Origin: Comamonadaceae bacterium
GTDB lineage: Bacteria > Pseudomonadota > Gammaproteobacteria > Burkholderiales > Burkholderiaceae_C
DNA: 64,000 bases
Direction of reading: 5' to 3'
Assembly (NCBI GenBank): GCA_947455465.1
Contig: CANGNS010000003.1
Span: 62,001-126,000, forward strand
The notes under the pieces were generated by a model. That model did not search any database and was not told the DNA's origin. It worked only from the letters and a program-made list of their open reading frames with translations. Positions 1 to 7,406 of this stretch are shown here, in pieces (within the stretch, counting starts at the first letter, position 1; each line of letters starts with the position of its first letter). Made by a program: the position numbers and the translations under genes.

Positions 1-77
1 TGCAGGCCGGTCATTTCGCAATCGAGCCAGACCAGGTTTTTGTCAGATTTGACCAGGGGACTTGTAGGTTCTTGCAT
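1..77 (-). CDS. orn: Oligoribonuclease, N-terminal fragment (runs off the left edge)
   Basis: Only the first 25 codons are inside the window. They read from an ATG at 77 and include NLVWLDCEMTGL, the first exonuclease motif of the DEDDh family, with metal-binding Asp and Glu (D19, E21). Orn is the 3'-5' exonuclease that clears 2-5 nt RNA and dinucleotides left by RNA decay and by c-di-GMP breakdown. It is divergent from the M48 peptidase gene, with 35 bases between the two starts. Most family members have Met where this has Cys20; this is not a catalytic position. The identification rests on one short but very typical motif. Confidence 0.88.
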   Translation of the reverse strand, partial: MQEPTSPLVKSDKNLVWLDCEMTGL

Positions 78-112
78 GCTGTCGATTGTCGCCGATGGCC
101 TAAACTGCGCCC

Positions 113-1399
113 ATGAATGACCTTGCCGCCCACGCCTCTGACGCGTTGACCCTGATTTTTGCTCTCGCACTGGCGGGCCATCTGTTGCTGCAGTTTTGGC
201 TCTCAGGACGCCAAATACGCCATGTATCGGCGCATCGCGGCCAGGTTCCGCAGCCTTTTGATTCCACCATCACCTTGCAGGCCCACCAGCGCGCAGCGGA
301 TTACACGGTTGCCAAAGCCCGCTTTGGCCTTTTGGCATTGGCCTGGGGCGCGGCCCTGACGCTGGCCTGGACCTTGTTGGGCGGCTTGAGCGCACTCAAC
401 AGCGCCTTGTATGCCAGTCTGGGCAGCGGACTGGTGCAGCAAATGGCACTGGTCGGCGCCTTTACGCTGATTAACTCGGCGCTGGAACTTCCGTTTTCCC
501 TGTACAGCACCTTCGTGATTGAAGAGCAATTTGGCTTTAACAAAACCACCGCACGGCTTTGGCTGCAGGATGTGCTCAAGTCGACGCTGCTGGGGATGGC
601 TATTGGCGGGCCCTTGTTGGCCCTGGTGCTGTGGCTCATGGCGGCGGCCGGCACGAACTGGTGGTTGTGGACCTGGGCGGTGTGGATGGGCTTTAACCTG
701 CTGGCCATGCTGATTTACCCGACCTGGATCGCACCCTGGTTCAATCAATTTACGCCCTTGCAAGACGAGGCGCTGACCCAACGCGTACAAGCCTTGATGC
801 AGCGCTGCGGCTTTCAGGCCCAAGGGTTTTATGTGATGGATGGGAGCAAACGCAGCGCCCATGCCAATGCCTATTTCACCGGCTTTGGCACCTCCAAACG
901 CGTGGTGTTTTATGACACCTTGCTGGCGCGTCTCAGCCCTGCTGAGGTTGATGCGGTGCTGGCCCATGAGCTAGGCCATTTCACGCACAAACACATCCCT
1001 AAGCGCATCGTCGCGATTTTTGCCATGAGCCTGGCCGGCTTTGCATTGCTGGGTTGGTTGGGGACCCAAGTGTGGTTTTACACCGGCCTAGGGGTACTGC
1101 CCAATCTGCAAGGCCCCAACGATGCGCTGGCACTGATGCTTTTCTTGCTGGCCATACCTTCTTTTACCGGGTTTTTGGGTCCGCTGTTTGCCCAACTTTC
1201 GCGCAAACATGAGTTTGAAGCCGACGCCTACGCCATGGCGCAAACGCGGGGCGCGGACCTGGCGTCCGCTTTGCTCAAACTGTATGAAGACAACGCGTCC
1301 ACCCTGACACCCGACCCCTGGTACGTGAAGTTTTATTACTCGCACCCGCCGGCCAGCGAGCGCCTGGCGCGCATGTACGCTGGGAGCACCATTGGCTGA
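113..1399 (+). CDS. M48 family zinc metallopeptidase, Ste24/CAAX-protease type, membrane
   Basis: A 428-residue membrane protein. The zinc site is HELGH at residues 285-289, with the third ligand in EFEAD at 367-371, as in Ste24 endopeptidases. Hydrophobic segments lie near residues 10-30, 70-120, 155-215, 300-335 and 340-360, and the N-terminal half matches the Ste24 membrane domain (ELPFSLYSTFVIEEQFGFN). In eukaryotes the family trims prenylated proteins; in bacteria the substrates are poorly known and membrane protein quality control is likely. The gene overlaps rsgA by 8 bases, so the two are probably co-transcribed. Length is normal for the family. Confidence 0.9.
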   Translation: MNDLAAHASDALTLIFALALAGHLLLQFWLSGRQIRHVSAHRGQVPQPFDSTITLQAHQRAADYTVAKARFGLLALAWGAALTLAWTLLGGLSALNSALYASLGSGLVQQMALVGAFTLINSALELPFSLYSTFVIEEQFGFNKTTARLWLQDVLKSTLLGMAIGGPLLALVLWLMAAAGTNWWLWTWAVWMGFNLLAMLIYPTWIAPWFNQFTPLQDEALTQRVQALMQRCGFQAQGFYVMDGSKRSAHANAYFTGFGTSKRVVFYDTLLARLSPAEVDAVLAHELGHFTHKHIPKRIVAIFAMSLAGFALLGWLGTQVWFYTGLGVLPNLQGPNDALALMLFLLAIPSFTGFLGPLFAQLSRKHEFEADAYAMAQTRGADLASALLKLYEDNASTLTPDPWYVKFYYSHPPASERLARMYAGSTIG

Positions 1400-2330
1400 G
1401 GCGGCAGGTTTGCAAAAAGGCCTGGTCATTGCCGGCCACGGCCGCCACGTCTGGGTGGAGACGCCGCTGGGGCGCAAAGTTATCTGCCACGCGCGCGGCA
1501 AAAAAAGCCAAACTGTTGTCGGCGACCAGGTGCTGTGGCAAGCCTCGCAAGACGAAGGCACGATCGAAAAAGTACTGCCCCGGCGCAACCTGTTGTACCG
1601 CCAGGACGAGATCCGCACCAAGTCCTTTGCCGCCAATATTGACCAGGTGCTCATTGTTTTAGGCGCCGAGCCCGAGTTTTCGGACGGCCAGTTATCTCGC
1701 GCGCTGATTGCCGCCGCAGCGCAGTACATTGAGGTGCTGATCGTGCTGAACAAACGCGATCTGGGCGCTCTGTTTGAAGCGGCCTGGCAGCGCTTGGTGC
1801 CCTACCGCGCCATGGACTACCCGGTACTGGCCACCGCATTCAAACCCTTGGCCGACGGCGCCACCCCGTCGGACGTACCTGACGACACGGCCAGTTTGCG
1901 CGCGCGGCTTACCGGCAAAACCAGCTTGGTGCTTGGGCCTTCTGGCGCGGGGAAAAGCTCGCTCATTAATTTATGGGTGCCTCAGGCGCAAGTGCTGACC
2001 CAGGAAATTTCGCAAGCCTTGCAGGCCGGTAAACACACGACCACCAGCACCACGCTGTACTGGCTTGATGCCGACAAACAATCGGCCCTGATTGACTCTC
2101 CCGGATTTCAGGAGTTTGGCCTGCACCACATTGCGCCCATGGATCTGGCCAAACTCATGCCTGACATTCACGCCCAAGCCCAAGACTGCAAGTTTTACAA
2201 CTGCAGCCACTTGCACGAACCGGGCTGCGGCGTGCGCAGCGCCATGGCAAGCGACAAGGGGCCCATCAGCCCGGTGCGTTACAAAATTTACGGCGATTTA
2301 TTTGACGAGTTGTCGCAAACCCGCTACTGA
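1392..2330 (+). CDS. rsgA: Ribosome small subunit-dependent GTPase A
   Basis: A 312-residue circularly permuted GTPase that helps the 30S subunit mature. An N-terminal OB fold is followed by the G4 motif NKRD (120-123), the P-loop GPSGAGKSS (about 182-190), the G3 motif DSPGF (about 235) and a zinc knuckle with C266, C271, H273 and C279. The order G4-G1-G3 is the family hallmark. The start is a TTG; GGGAG five bases upstream supports it, and translation is probably coupled to the overlapping M48 gene. It ends five bases before the convergent AmpE/CobD-like gene. Confidence 0.95.
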   Translation: MAEAAGLQKGLVIAGHGRHVWVETPLGRKVICHARGKKSQTVVGDQVLWQASQDEGTIEKVLPRRNLLYRQDEIRTKSFAANIDQVLIVLGAEPEFSDGQLSRALIAAAAQYIEVLIVLNKRDLGALFEAAWQRLVPYRAMDYPVLATAFKPLADGATPSDVPDDTASLRARLTGKTSLVLGPSGAGKSSLINLWVPQAQVLTQEISQALQAGKHTTTSTTLYWLDADKQSALIDSPGFQEFGLHHIAPMDLAKLMPDIHAQAQDCKFYNCSHLHEPGCGVRSAMASDKGPISPVRYKIYGDLFDELSQTRY

Positions 2331-2334
2331 TAGT

Positions 2335-3255
2335 TCAGCCCAGCAGACGCGCCAGCGACAGCAGCGCCAGCACCACCATCCACATGACCACCGTGCGCCA
2401 CACCAGGCCCACCACCGCGCGCAGGTGCCCGGTGCGCGGCGCCGGAGCACCGTTTTGCAGGTCCAGGTCGGTCAGCGCGATATGCACGGCGCCAGCGGTT
2501 GCAGCCAGGACGATGCCGTCGTTATCGCCGGGACGCACCGCCTCTAGCGAGCGCCAACGGTCTATCGCATCCTCAAAACTACCGACAAAAGCAAAGCCCA
2601 AGGCGGTCAGCCGACTTGGCACCCAGTCCATCACGTGCCACCAGCGTGCCACGTAGGTGCACAAAGCGGGGCTGAGCAGCAGACTCTTGGGGCTAGGCGG
2701 ACGCTGCGCCAGCGCCGAAAAATATTCCGCCATCCGGTAGGCCACAGCGCCGGCAGGCCCCAGACCCAGACCTGAGAGCAAGGAGTACCAGGCAAATACT
2801 CCAAAAACATACCGGTGCGCGCTTAGCACCGAATGGACAATCACCTGGCGCACGATTTCGCTGCGTGGCAAATCGGTGGCATCCACATGCATCCAGCGCG
2901 CCAACAGGCTGCGCGCGTTGTCTTCGTCGCCGGCATCCAACGCGTCACGAATATCGGTGAAATGGTGGCTAAATTGCCTAAAACCCAGTGTCAGGTACAG
3001 CAGCGCGACATTCCAGGCGATGGCGGCAATCCAACCCACCCACAGCACCAAAGCCCAATGCACCAGAGCGCTGGCAAGCGCCGGCAGCAGCACCGCGACG
3101 GCCCAGGTAAGCGCCGCATGCTGGTTTTGACCGGTATCGAACTGGCGAACCGCCCAGGACAAAAAGCCGCGCACCTGGGCATGCAACACATTGCCCGCCT
3201 TCAGGGGCCGGGCCTGCTCAATCAGCAAGGCAAAGAGGATAGAAAAAAAGCTCAT
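2335..3255 (-). CDS. AmpE/CobD-CbiB superfamily inner-membrane protein
   Basis: A 306-residue membrane protein with hydrophobic stretches at about 46-95, 140-170 and 283-305. The segment DWVPSRLTALGFAF (about 208-221) strongly resembles DWVPVRLAGVVYAL of E. coli AmpE, and the overall shape matches CbiB/CobD adenosylcobinamide-phosphate synthase. No other cobalamin gene is nearby, so a B12 role is not supported by context; AmpE is a poorly understood partner of AmpD in cell-wall signalling. It is convergent with rsgA and precedes the Nudix gene's end by about 50 bases, with no sign of an operon partner. Confidence 0.75.
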   Translation of the reverse strand: MSFFSILFALLIEQARPLKAGNVLHAQVRGFLSWAVRQFDTGQNQHAALTWAVAVLLPALASALVHWALVLWVGWIAAIAWNVALLYLTLGFRQFSHHFTDIRDALDAGDEDNARSLLARWMHVDATDLPRSEIVRQVIVHSVLSAHRYVFGVFAWYSLLSGLGLGPAGAVAYRMAEYFSALAQRPPSPKSLLLSPALCTYVARWWHVMDWVPSRLTALGFAFVGSFEDAIDRWRSLEAVRPGDNDGIVLAATAGAVHIALTDLDLQNGAPAPRTGHLRAVVGLVWRTVVMWMVVLALLSLARLLG

Positions 3256-3306
3256 TGCCCCGCATCATAGCGACGGCGCACGCGGGCAGGCTTGCCGCCG
3301 GTCGCC

Positions 3307-3984
3307 TCAATCGGCGCGTAAAAAGCGGTAGAGATTGCGCAACATGCCGGCCGTGGCGCCCCAGATGTAGCGCTCCTGGTCACCATCGACATAGGGCATG
3401 GAAACCCACTGGCGCGGGCCAGTGGGCGTTTGGAGGGTGTGGCGCCGGTGGTAGGCCGGGTTCATCAAAAAGTCCAGCGGCACCTCAAATATGGCCGCCA
3501 CCTCGGCGTCGTTGGCGCGGCTTTCGTAGGCCGGCGAGACGATGGCAACCACAGGGGTAATTACAAAGCCGCTACCGGTGGTGTAGTGCGGCAAAGTACC
3601 CAGGACCTGCAAATGCCGCGGATGCAGCCCCACCTCCTCCTGCGCTTCGCGCAAGGCCGTGGCTACCGCGTCAGCGTCGGTCGCGTCGGCCTTGCCACCG
3701 GGAAAAGCCACCTGACCTGCGTGGCTGCTCAGGTCGGCAGTGCGCTGCGTAAGCAAGATGGTGGGGCGCGGATGGGCCACGACGCCCACCAGCACCGAGG
3801 CCGGCGTGAGCGGGCGCTCGGACATACGCGCCTCGATCTTGAATTCTGGGCTCCATTGCGGTGGCGCTTGAAAGCGCGCGGCCAAAGCTTGCGGGCTCAG
3901 GTGTTCGGGCGGTACGGACGGTAAATGACCGTCCGCCAGCACATAGGGCACCTGACGCGGGTCAAACGGGGGAATCGTGCTCAT
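3307..3984 (-). CDS. Nudix hydrolase, NudL-like (CoA pyrophosphatase family)
   Basis: A 225-residue protein. The Nudix box runs from FPGGK to REAQEEVGL (94-120) and is preceded by the NudL/UPF0035 signature LLTQRTADLSSHAGQVAF (77-94). NudL-type enzymes split CoA and its derivatives into phosphopantetheine and 3',5'-ADP; activity here is inferred. The frame stays open further upstream into rplS, but the ATG at 3984 was chosen because conserved family sequence starts after it and a longer form would run through the terminator and the rplS 3' end. A weak GGAA lies four bases before this ATG. Confidence 0.85.
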   Translation of the reverse strand: MSTIPPFDPRQVPYVLADGHLPSVPPEHLSPQALAARFQAPPQWSPEFKIEARMSERPLTPASVLVGVVAHPRPTILLTQRTADLSSHAGQVAFPGGKADATDADAVATALREAQEEVGLHPRHLQVLGTLPHYTTGSGFVITPVVAIVSPAYESRANDAEVAAIFEVPLDFLMNPAYHRRHTLQTPTGPRQWVSMPYVDGDQERYIWGATAGMLRNLYRFLRAD

Positions 3985-4020
3985 ATTTCCGATGCATGGG
4001 AGCTGGCTGGGGCCCCATAC

Positions 4021-4060
4021 AAAAAAACCGCCGCCGGTGTGTCGCCGGGGCGGTTTTTTA
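4021..4060 (-). terminator. Rho-independent terminator after rplS
   Basis: A run of A, then CCGCC, a GC-rich middle, GGCGG and a run of T form a perfect outer stem AAAAAACCGCC/GGCGGTTTTTT. On the minus strand this lies 18 bases after the rplS stop and ends in a U tract, as expected for the end of the rpsP operon. Because both sides carry A/T runs it could also work on the plus strand. Confidence 0.85.
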
Positions 4061-4078
4061 GCAAGCGCAGTCGCTGAA

Positions 4079-4450
<372 letters not shown>

Positions 4451-4557
4451 AGCTTCTTTCGTGATCTTGCAAGCGCCGGAGCCCCAAGGGGCACCCTGTC
4501 GTGTCAGCACCATTGCTGCGCCTTATAGTGGCCAGGCAGAGGATCGGTTAGCCCGCC

Positions 4558-4566
4558 ATTATAGCA
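4558..4566 (-). promoter_or_regulatory. Extended -10 promoter element upstream of rplS
   Basis: On the minus strand the sequence reads TGCTATAAT, a perfect sigma-70 -10 hexamer (4558-4563) with the extended TGn motif, in the trmD-rplS gap and about 110 bases before the rplS ATG. No good -35 hexamer is visible at 16-18 bases, which is tolerated by extended -10 promoters. A second weaker -10-like TATAAG lies at 4522-4527. Confidence 0.45.
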
Positions 4567-4586
4567 ATCTACCGACACCCCAAAGC

Positions 4587-5342
4587 TCAGGGCTGCGTCG
4601 GCCCGGCGCGCAGCAGGGTTTCGTCCTTGGCATCCAAGCGCCCAGCGCCGCGCGCTGCCTCGATCAAGGCAGGCCGCAGGCGGGCCGTCAGCAAAAGACG
4701 CTGGTCGCGCCGCCAGCGCTCAATGTGTTCATGGTGGCCCGAGGCGAGCACCGGCGGCACCGAATGCGCGCGCCAGACTTCGGGTCGGGTGTAGTGCGGA
4801 CAATCGAGCAAACCGTCCAGTGCGGGGTTGAAACTGTCCTGGATATGGCTTTGGGCGTCCCCCAGCACCTCGGGCTGCAAACGGGCGATGGCGTCCAGAA
4901 ACACCATGGCCGGCAGTTCGCCGCCCGACAACACAAAGTCCCCCAGGCTGATTTGCTCGTCTACGTAGGCATCGATGAATCGCTGGTCCAGGCCCTCGTA
5001 GCGACCACAGACCAGAACCGCCCCCTCGCTATCAGCCCATTGCTGCACCAAGGCGTGGTCGAGCACACGGCCTACCGGCGAAAAAAGAAGGACTTTGGCG
5101 GGTTTTTCGCGTTGCGCCTGGGCCTGCTCCACCGCAAGCGCCAGGGGCTCAGCCATCATCACCATGCCCGGACCGCCGCCAAACGGGCGGTCGTCGACGC
5201 GGCGGTAGGCGCCCTGCGCATGGTCGCGCGGGTTGTGGGTGTGGACCTGCACCTGCCCCGATTCAAAAGCACGCCGGGTAATGCCCGTCTTTAAAAACGG
5301 CTCAAACAACTCTGGAAACAGGGTGATCAGGTCAAACCGCAT
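4587..5342 (-). CDS. trmD: tRNA (guanine37-N1)-methyltransferase
   Basis: A 251-residue SPOUT enzyme that makes m1G37 next to the anticodon and so prevents +1 frameshifting, using S-adenosylmethionine. Diagnostic segments in order are GGGPGMVM (about 58-65), CGRYEGLDQRFID (about 112-124), the knot motif LSGGELPAM (about 138-146) and DCPHYTRP (about 180-187). The ATG at 5342 gives the canonical start MRFDLITLFPELF; the upstream open codons lie inside the end of rimM and are not conserved. The start lies 14 bases before the rimM stop codon on the message, so translation is closely spaced. Confidence 0.97.
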   Translation of the reverse strand: MRFDLITLFPELFEPFLKTGITRRAFESGQVQVHTHNPRDHAQGAYRRVDDRPFGGGPGMVMMAEPLALAVEQAQAQREKPAKVLLFSPVGRVLDHALVQQWADSEGAVLVCGRYEGLDQRFIDAYVDEQISLGDFVLSGGELPAMVFLDAIARLQPEVLGDAQSHIQDSFNPALDGLLDCPHYTRPEVWRAHSVPPVLASGHHEHIERWRRDQRLLLTARLRPALIEAARGAGRLDAKDETLLRAGPTQP

Positions 5343-5356
5343 AACGCATCGGCAGC

Positions 5357-5920
5357 TTAGTAATCGCTTTGCCAGTCCACATGGATGCAACGCCCGGGCA
5401 AATCGACGGAGTCGATAAACACCGCCACAAAAGGAATCATGCGCTCCAGCGCCTTGCCCTCGAATGTGTATTCGAGGACCAAAACCGTCTGCGCGCCTGT
5501 CGAGAGCAGTTCGCGCACTTGGCCCATGGCTTCGCCCTCGCGATTGCGCACGTCCAGACCGATGAGGTCAACCCAGTAATACTCGTCGAGCCCCGCGGTG
5601 GGGAAACTCGAGCGCGGCACAAACACCCGCGCTCCGCGCAGCGCCTGGGCCGCGTCACGGTCGAGCACCTCGTGGGCGCAAGCGACCACGGTGTCCGAGT
5701 GTTCTTTGGATTCTTTGATGGCGAGCTTGGTCACACCTTCAAAGGTGCGAGCGCCCTTCTCAGCGGGCAGCAAAAACCATCGTTTGGAGGAAAACAGCGC
5801 CTCGGGCTGGGCGCTGAAAGACAATACTTTGAACCAGCCCTTGACGCCCCAAGCGTCACCGATCCGGCCCACCTCCACGGCATCAGCCGGGAGTTCGGCG
5901 GGTTCGAGCCCTGCGATCAT
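5357..5920 (-). CDS. rimM: 16S rRNA processing/ribosome maturation factor RimM
   Basis: A 187-residue two-domain protein that assists assembly of the 30S head through contact with S19. The N-terminal RimM domain begins with VGRIGDAWGVKGWFKV (about 17-32), and the C-terminal PRC-barrel includes EYYWVDLIGLDV (about 117-128). It lies second in the rpsP operon, 61 bases after the rpsP stop. The length is typical. Confidence 0.96.
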   Translation of the reverse strand: MIAGLEPAELPADAVEVGRIGDAWGVKGWFKVLSFSAQPEALFSSKRWFLLPAEKGARTFEGVTKLAIKESKEHSDTVVACAHEVLDRDAAQALRGARVFVPRSSFPTAGLDEYYWVDLIGLDVRNREGEAMGQVRELLSTGAQTVLVLEYTFEGKALERMIPFVAVFIDSVDLPGRCIHVDWQSDY

Positions 5921-5981
5921 GGTTCAAGGGCAGCTGGTGGCAGTCCGTGCCGGGGGGCACGAAACCGCCTCAAACCGTCGC

Positions 5982-6242
5982 TTAGGCCGCTGCGGGCGCG
6001 CTGGCGGCGGCTTGGCTGATCAGGCGCTCCACGGTGGGAGATGCCTGGGCGCCAACGCCTTTCCAATAGGTCAAACGGTCCTGCGCAATGCGGATCCGCT
6101 CTTCATTGGCGGTGGCAATGGGGTTGTAAAAACCGATGCGCTCAATGAAGCGGCCATCACGACGGGTGCGCTTGTCAGCGACCACGATACTGAAAAACGG
6201 GCGGGCTTTAGCACCACCACGAGCGAGTCGAATAACGACCAT
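5982..6242 (-). CDS. rpsP: 30S ribosomal protein S16
   Basis: An 86-residue protein beginning [20 protein letters not shown] with the S16 signature and ending in an Ala-rich tail ([10 protein letters not shown]) typical of betaproteobacteria. It is the first gene of the operon and has an AAAGGATG-type ribosome binding region before the ATG at 6242. Confidence 0.98.
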   Translation of the reverse strand: MVVIRLARGGAKARPFFSIVVADKRTRRDGRFIERIGFYNPIATANEERIRIAQDRLTYWKGVGAQASPTVERLISQAAASAPAAA

Positions 6243-6341
6243 AGTTCATCCTTTGGGTGATCGAAATGAATTTCAACCATAAAATTCGGAGTTGAGACAC
6301 GCAACTGACCACCCGGCCAGTGACACTCAGAATAGCCCTCG

Positions 6342-6347
6342 ATTATA
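6342..6347 (-). promoter_or_regulatory. Probable -10 element of the rpsP operon
   Basis: The minus strand reads GATATAATCG here, a perfect TATAAT about 95 bases upstream of the rpsP ATG. The -35 region is not convincing. The site falls only 15 bases before the divergent acetyltransferase start, so the two promoters would overlap. Confidence 0.45.
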
Positions 6348-6361
6348 TCTTTTCCCAAACC

Positions 6362-6895
6362 ATGCCCCTGATCCGCCCCAGCACCGACGCCGATATGGCT
6401 GCCGTCACCGGCATTTACCGGCACCACGTGCTGCACGGAACGGGCACTTTTGAGGTCGATCCGCCCTCGCTGGCCGATATGCAGGCGCGCCGCGCCGAAG
6501 TACTGGCGCGCGGGCTGCCCTACCTGGTGCTGCAGTTGGAGGGCGAGGTTACCGGTTTTGCCTATTGCAATTGGTTTAAGCCGCGCCCGGCCTACCGGTT
6601 TTCGGCTGAAGATTCGCTGTACCTGGCGCCCGATTGCGCCGGGCGCGGCTTGGGGCGACAGCTGCTGACCGAATTGATGGCCCAGGCCGAGCGTGCGGGG
6701 GTGCGTAAACTGATCGCGGTCATTGGCGACTCGAACAACCACGCCTCCATCGGCGCCCACGCCGCATGCGGGTTTACGCACACGGGCGTGCTGGGGTCCT
6801 GCGGCTGGAAATTTGATCGCTGGCTGGATGTGGTTTTGATGCAATGCGCCCTGGGCGACGGCGACCACAGCGCACCGCAAATCCCCAAAGACTGA
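6362..6895 (+). CDS. GNAT family N-acetyltransferase, phosphinothricin/MnaT type
   Basis: A 177-residue acetyltransferase. The segments GTFEVDPPS (about 25-33), YLAPDCAGRGLGRQLL (acetyl-CoA loop, about 84-99), IAVIGDSNNHASIGAH (about 118-133) and GWKFDRWLDVVLMQ (about 146-159) match the Pat/MnaT (YncA) branch, which acetylates L-phosphinothricin-like amino acids, methionine sulfone or sulfoximine. The natural substrate cannot be read from sequence. The ATG at 6362 was preferred to an upstream ATG at 6320 because the fold starts with PLIRPSTDADMAAV. No clear ribosome binding site is visible. Confidence 0.87.
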   Translation: MPLIRPSTDADMAAVTGIYRHHVLHGTGTFEVDPPSLADMQARRAEVLARGLPYLVLQLEGEVTGFAYCNWFKPRPAYRFSAEDSLYLAPDCAGRGLGRQLLTELMAQAERAGVRKLIAVIGDSNNHASIGAHAACGFTHTGVLGSCGWKFDRWLDVVLMQCALGDGDHSAPQIPKD

Positions 6896-6939
6896 GCTGT
6901 CAACACGCCGGTAAGCGGCAAGGCACGACAATCGGCACC

Positions 6940-7362
6940 ATGAAAAATAAAACCCTGACCGTCTGGCTCCATTTGTTCGTGGGCACGCTCGGGCTACAAC
7001 GCATTTACCTGACCGGGCGCTACGACCGCTGGGGCTGGATAGCCCTCCTACCCACGGCCTTAGGCTGGTATGGCATCGTGCGTGCGCGCACCTTGGGCTT
7101 GGAAGACCTGTGGAGCTGGGTTTTGATTCCCATTGGCGGCTTCACCATGGCGGCCTGCGCTTTTGTAGGCATTTATTACGGCCTGATGGATGCCCCCACC
7201 TGGAACGCGCGCTTTAACCCGCAGGCCGACCCGGAGTGCGAAGCGGGCCAAAGCAATGGCCTGACGGTGCTGGGTTTGGGTGCCACTTTAATGTTGGGCA
7301 CCACGGTGCTGATGTCCACCATCGCCTTTAGCTTTCAGCGCTACTTCGAGTTCACAGCCTAA
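6940..7362 (+). CDS. Small TM2-like membrane protein of unknown function
   Basis: A 140-residue protein with about four hydrophobic segments. The first two are joined by GLQRIYLTGRYDRWGW, which resembles the GxHRFYLG turn of TM2-domain proteins. The third and fourth lie near residues 45-70 and 107-132, separated by a short acidic segment. The ATG at 6940 is used because the upstream open codons overlap the acetyltransferase and are rich in Arg, like out-of-frame sequence. The function is not known. It lies between the acetyltransferase and an ABC exporter and is followed by a perfect 16-bp palindrome. Confidence 0.7.
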   Translation: MKNKTLTVWLHLFVGTLGLQRIYLTGRYDRWGWIALLPTALGWYGIVRARTLGLEDLWSWVLIPIGGFTMAACAFVGIYYGLMDAPTWNARFNPQADPECEAGQSNGLTVLGLGATLMLGTTVLMSTIAFSFQRYFEFTA

Positions 7363-7368
7363 ACCCTT

Positions 7369-7384
7369 GCCACGCCGGCGTGGC
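7369..7384. repeat. Perfect 16-bp palindrome in the gap before the ABC exporter
   Basis: GCCACGCCGGCGTGGC is fully self-complementary. It occupies a third of the 44-base gap between the TM2-like gene and the ABC exporter. It has no T tract, so it is not a standard terminator; it could be an operator or a chance GC palindrome. Confidence 0.5.
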
Positions 7385-7406
7385 GGCGCTGCGGTAAAGT
7401 CAAGCA

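Noticed and set aside
5900..5911. GGGTTCGAGCCC, resembling a tRNA T-arm
   Set aside because: It lies in the first codons of rimM. No acceptor, D or anticodon arm can be found at the right distances on either strand.
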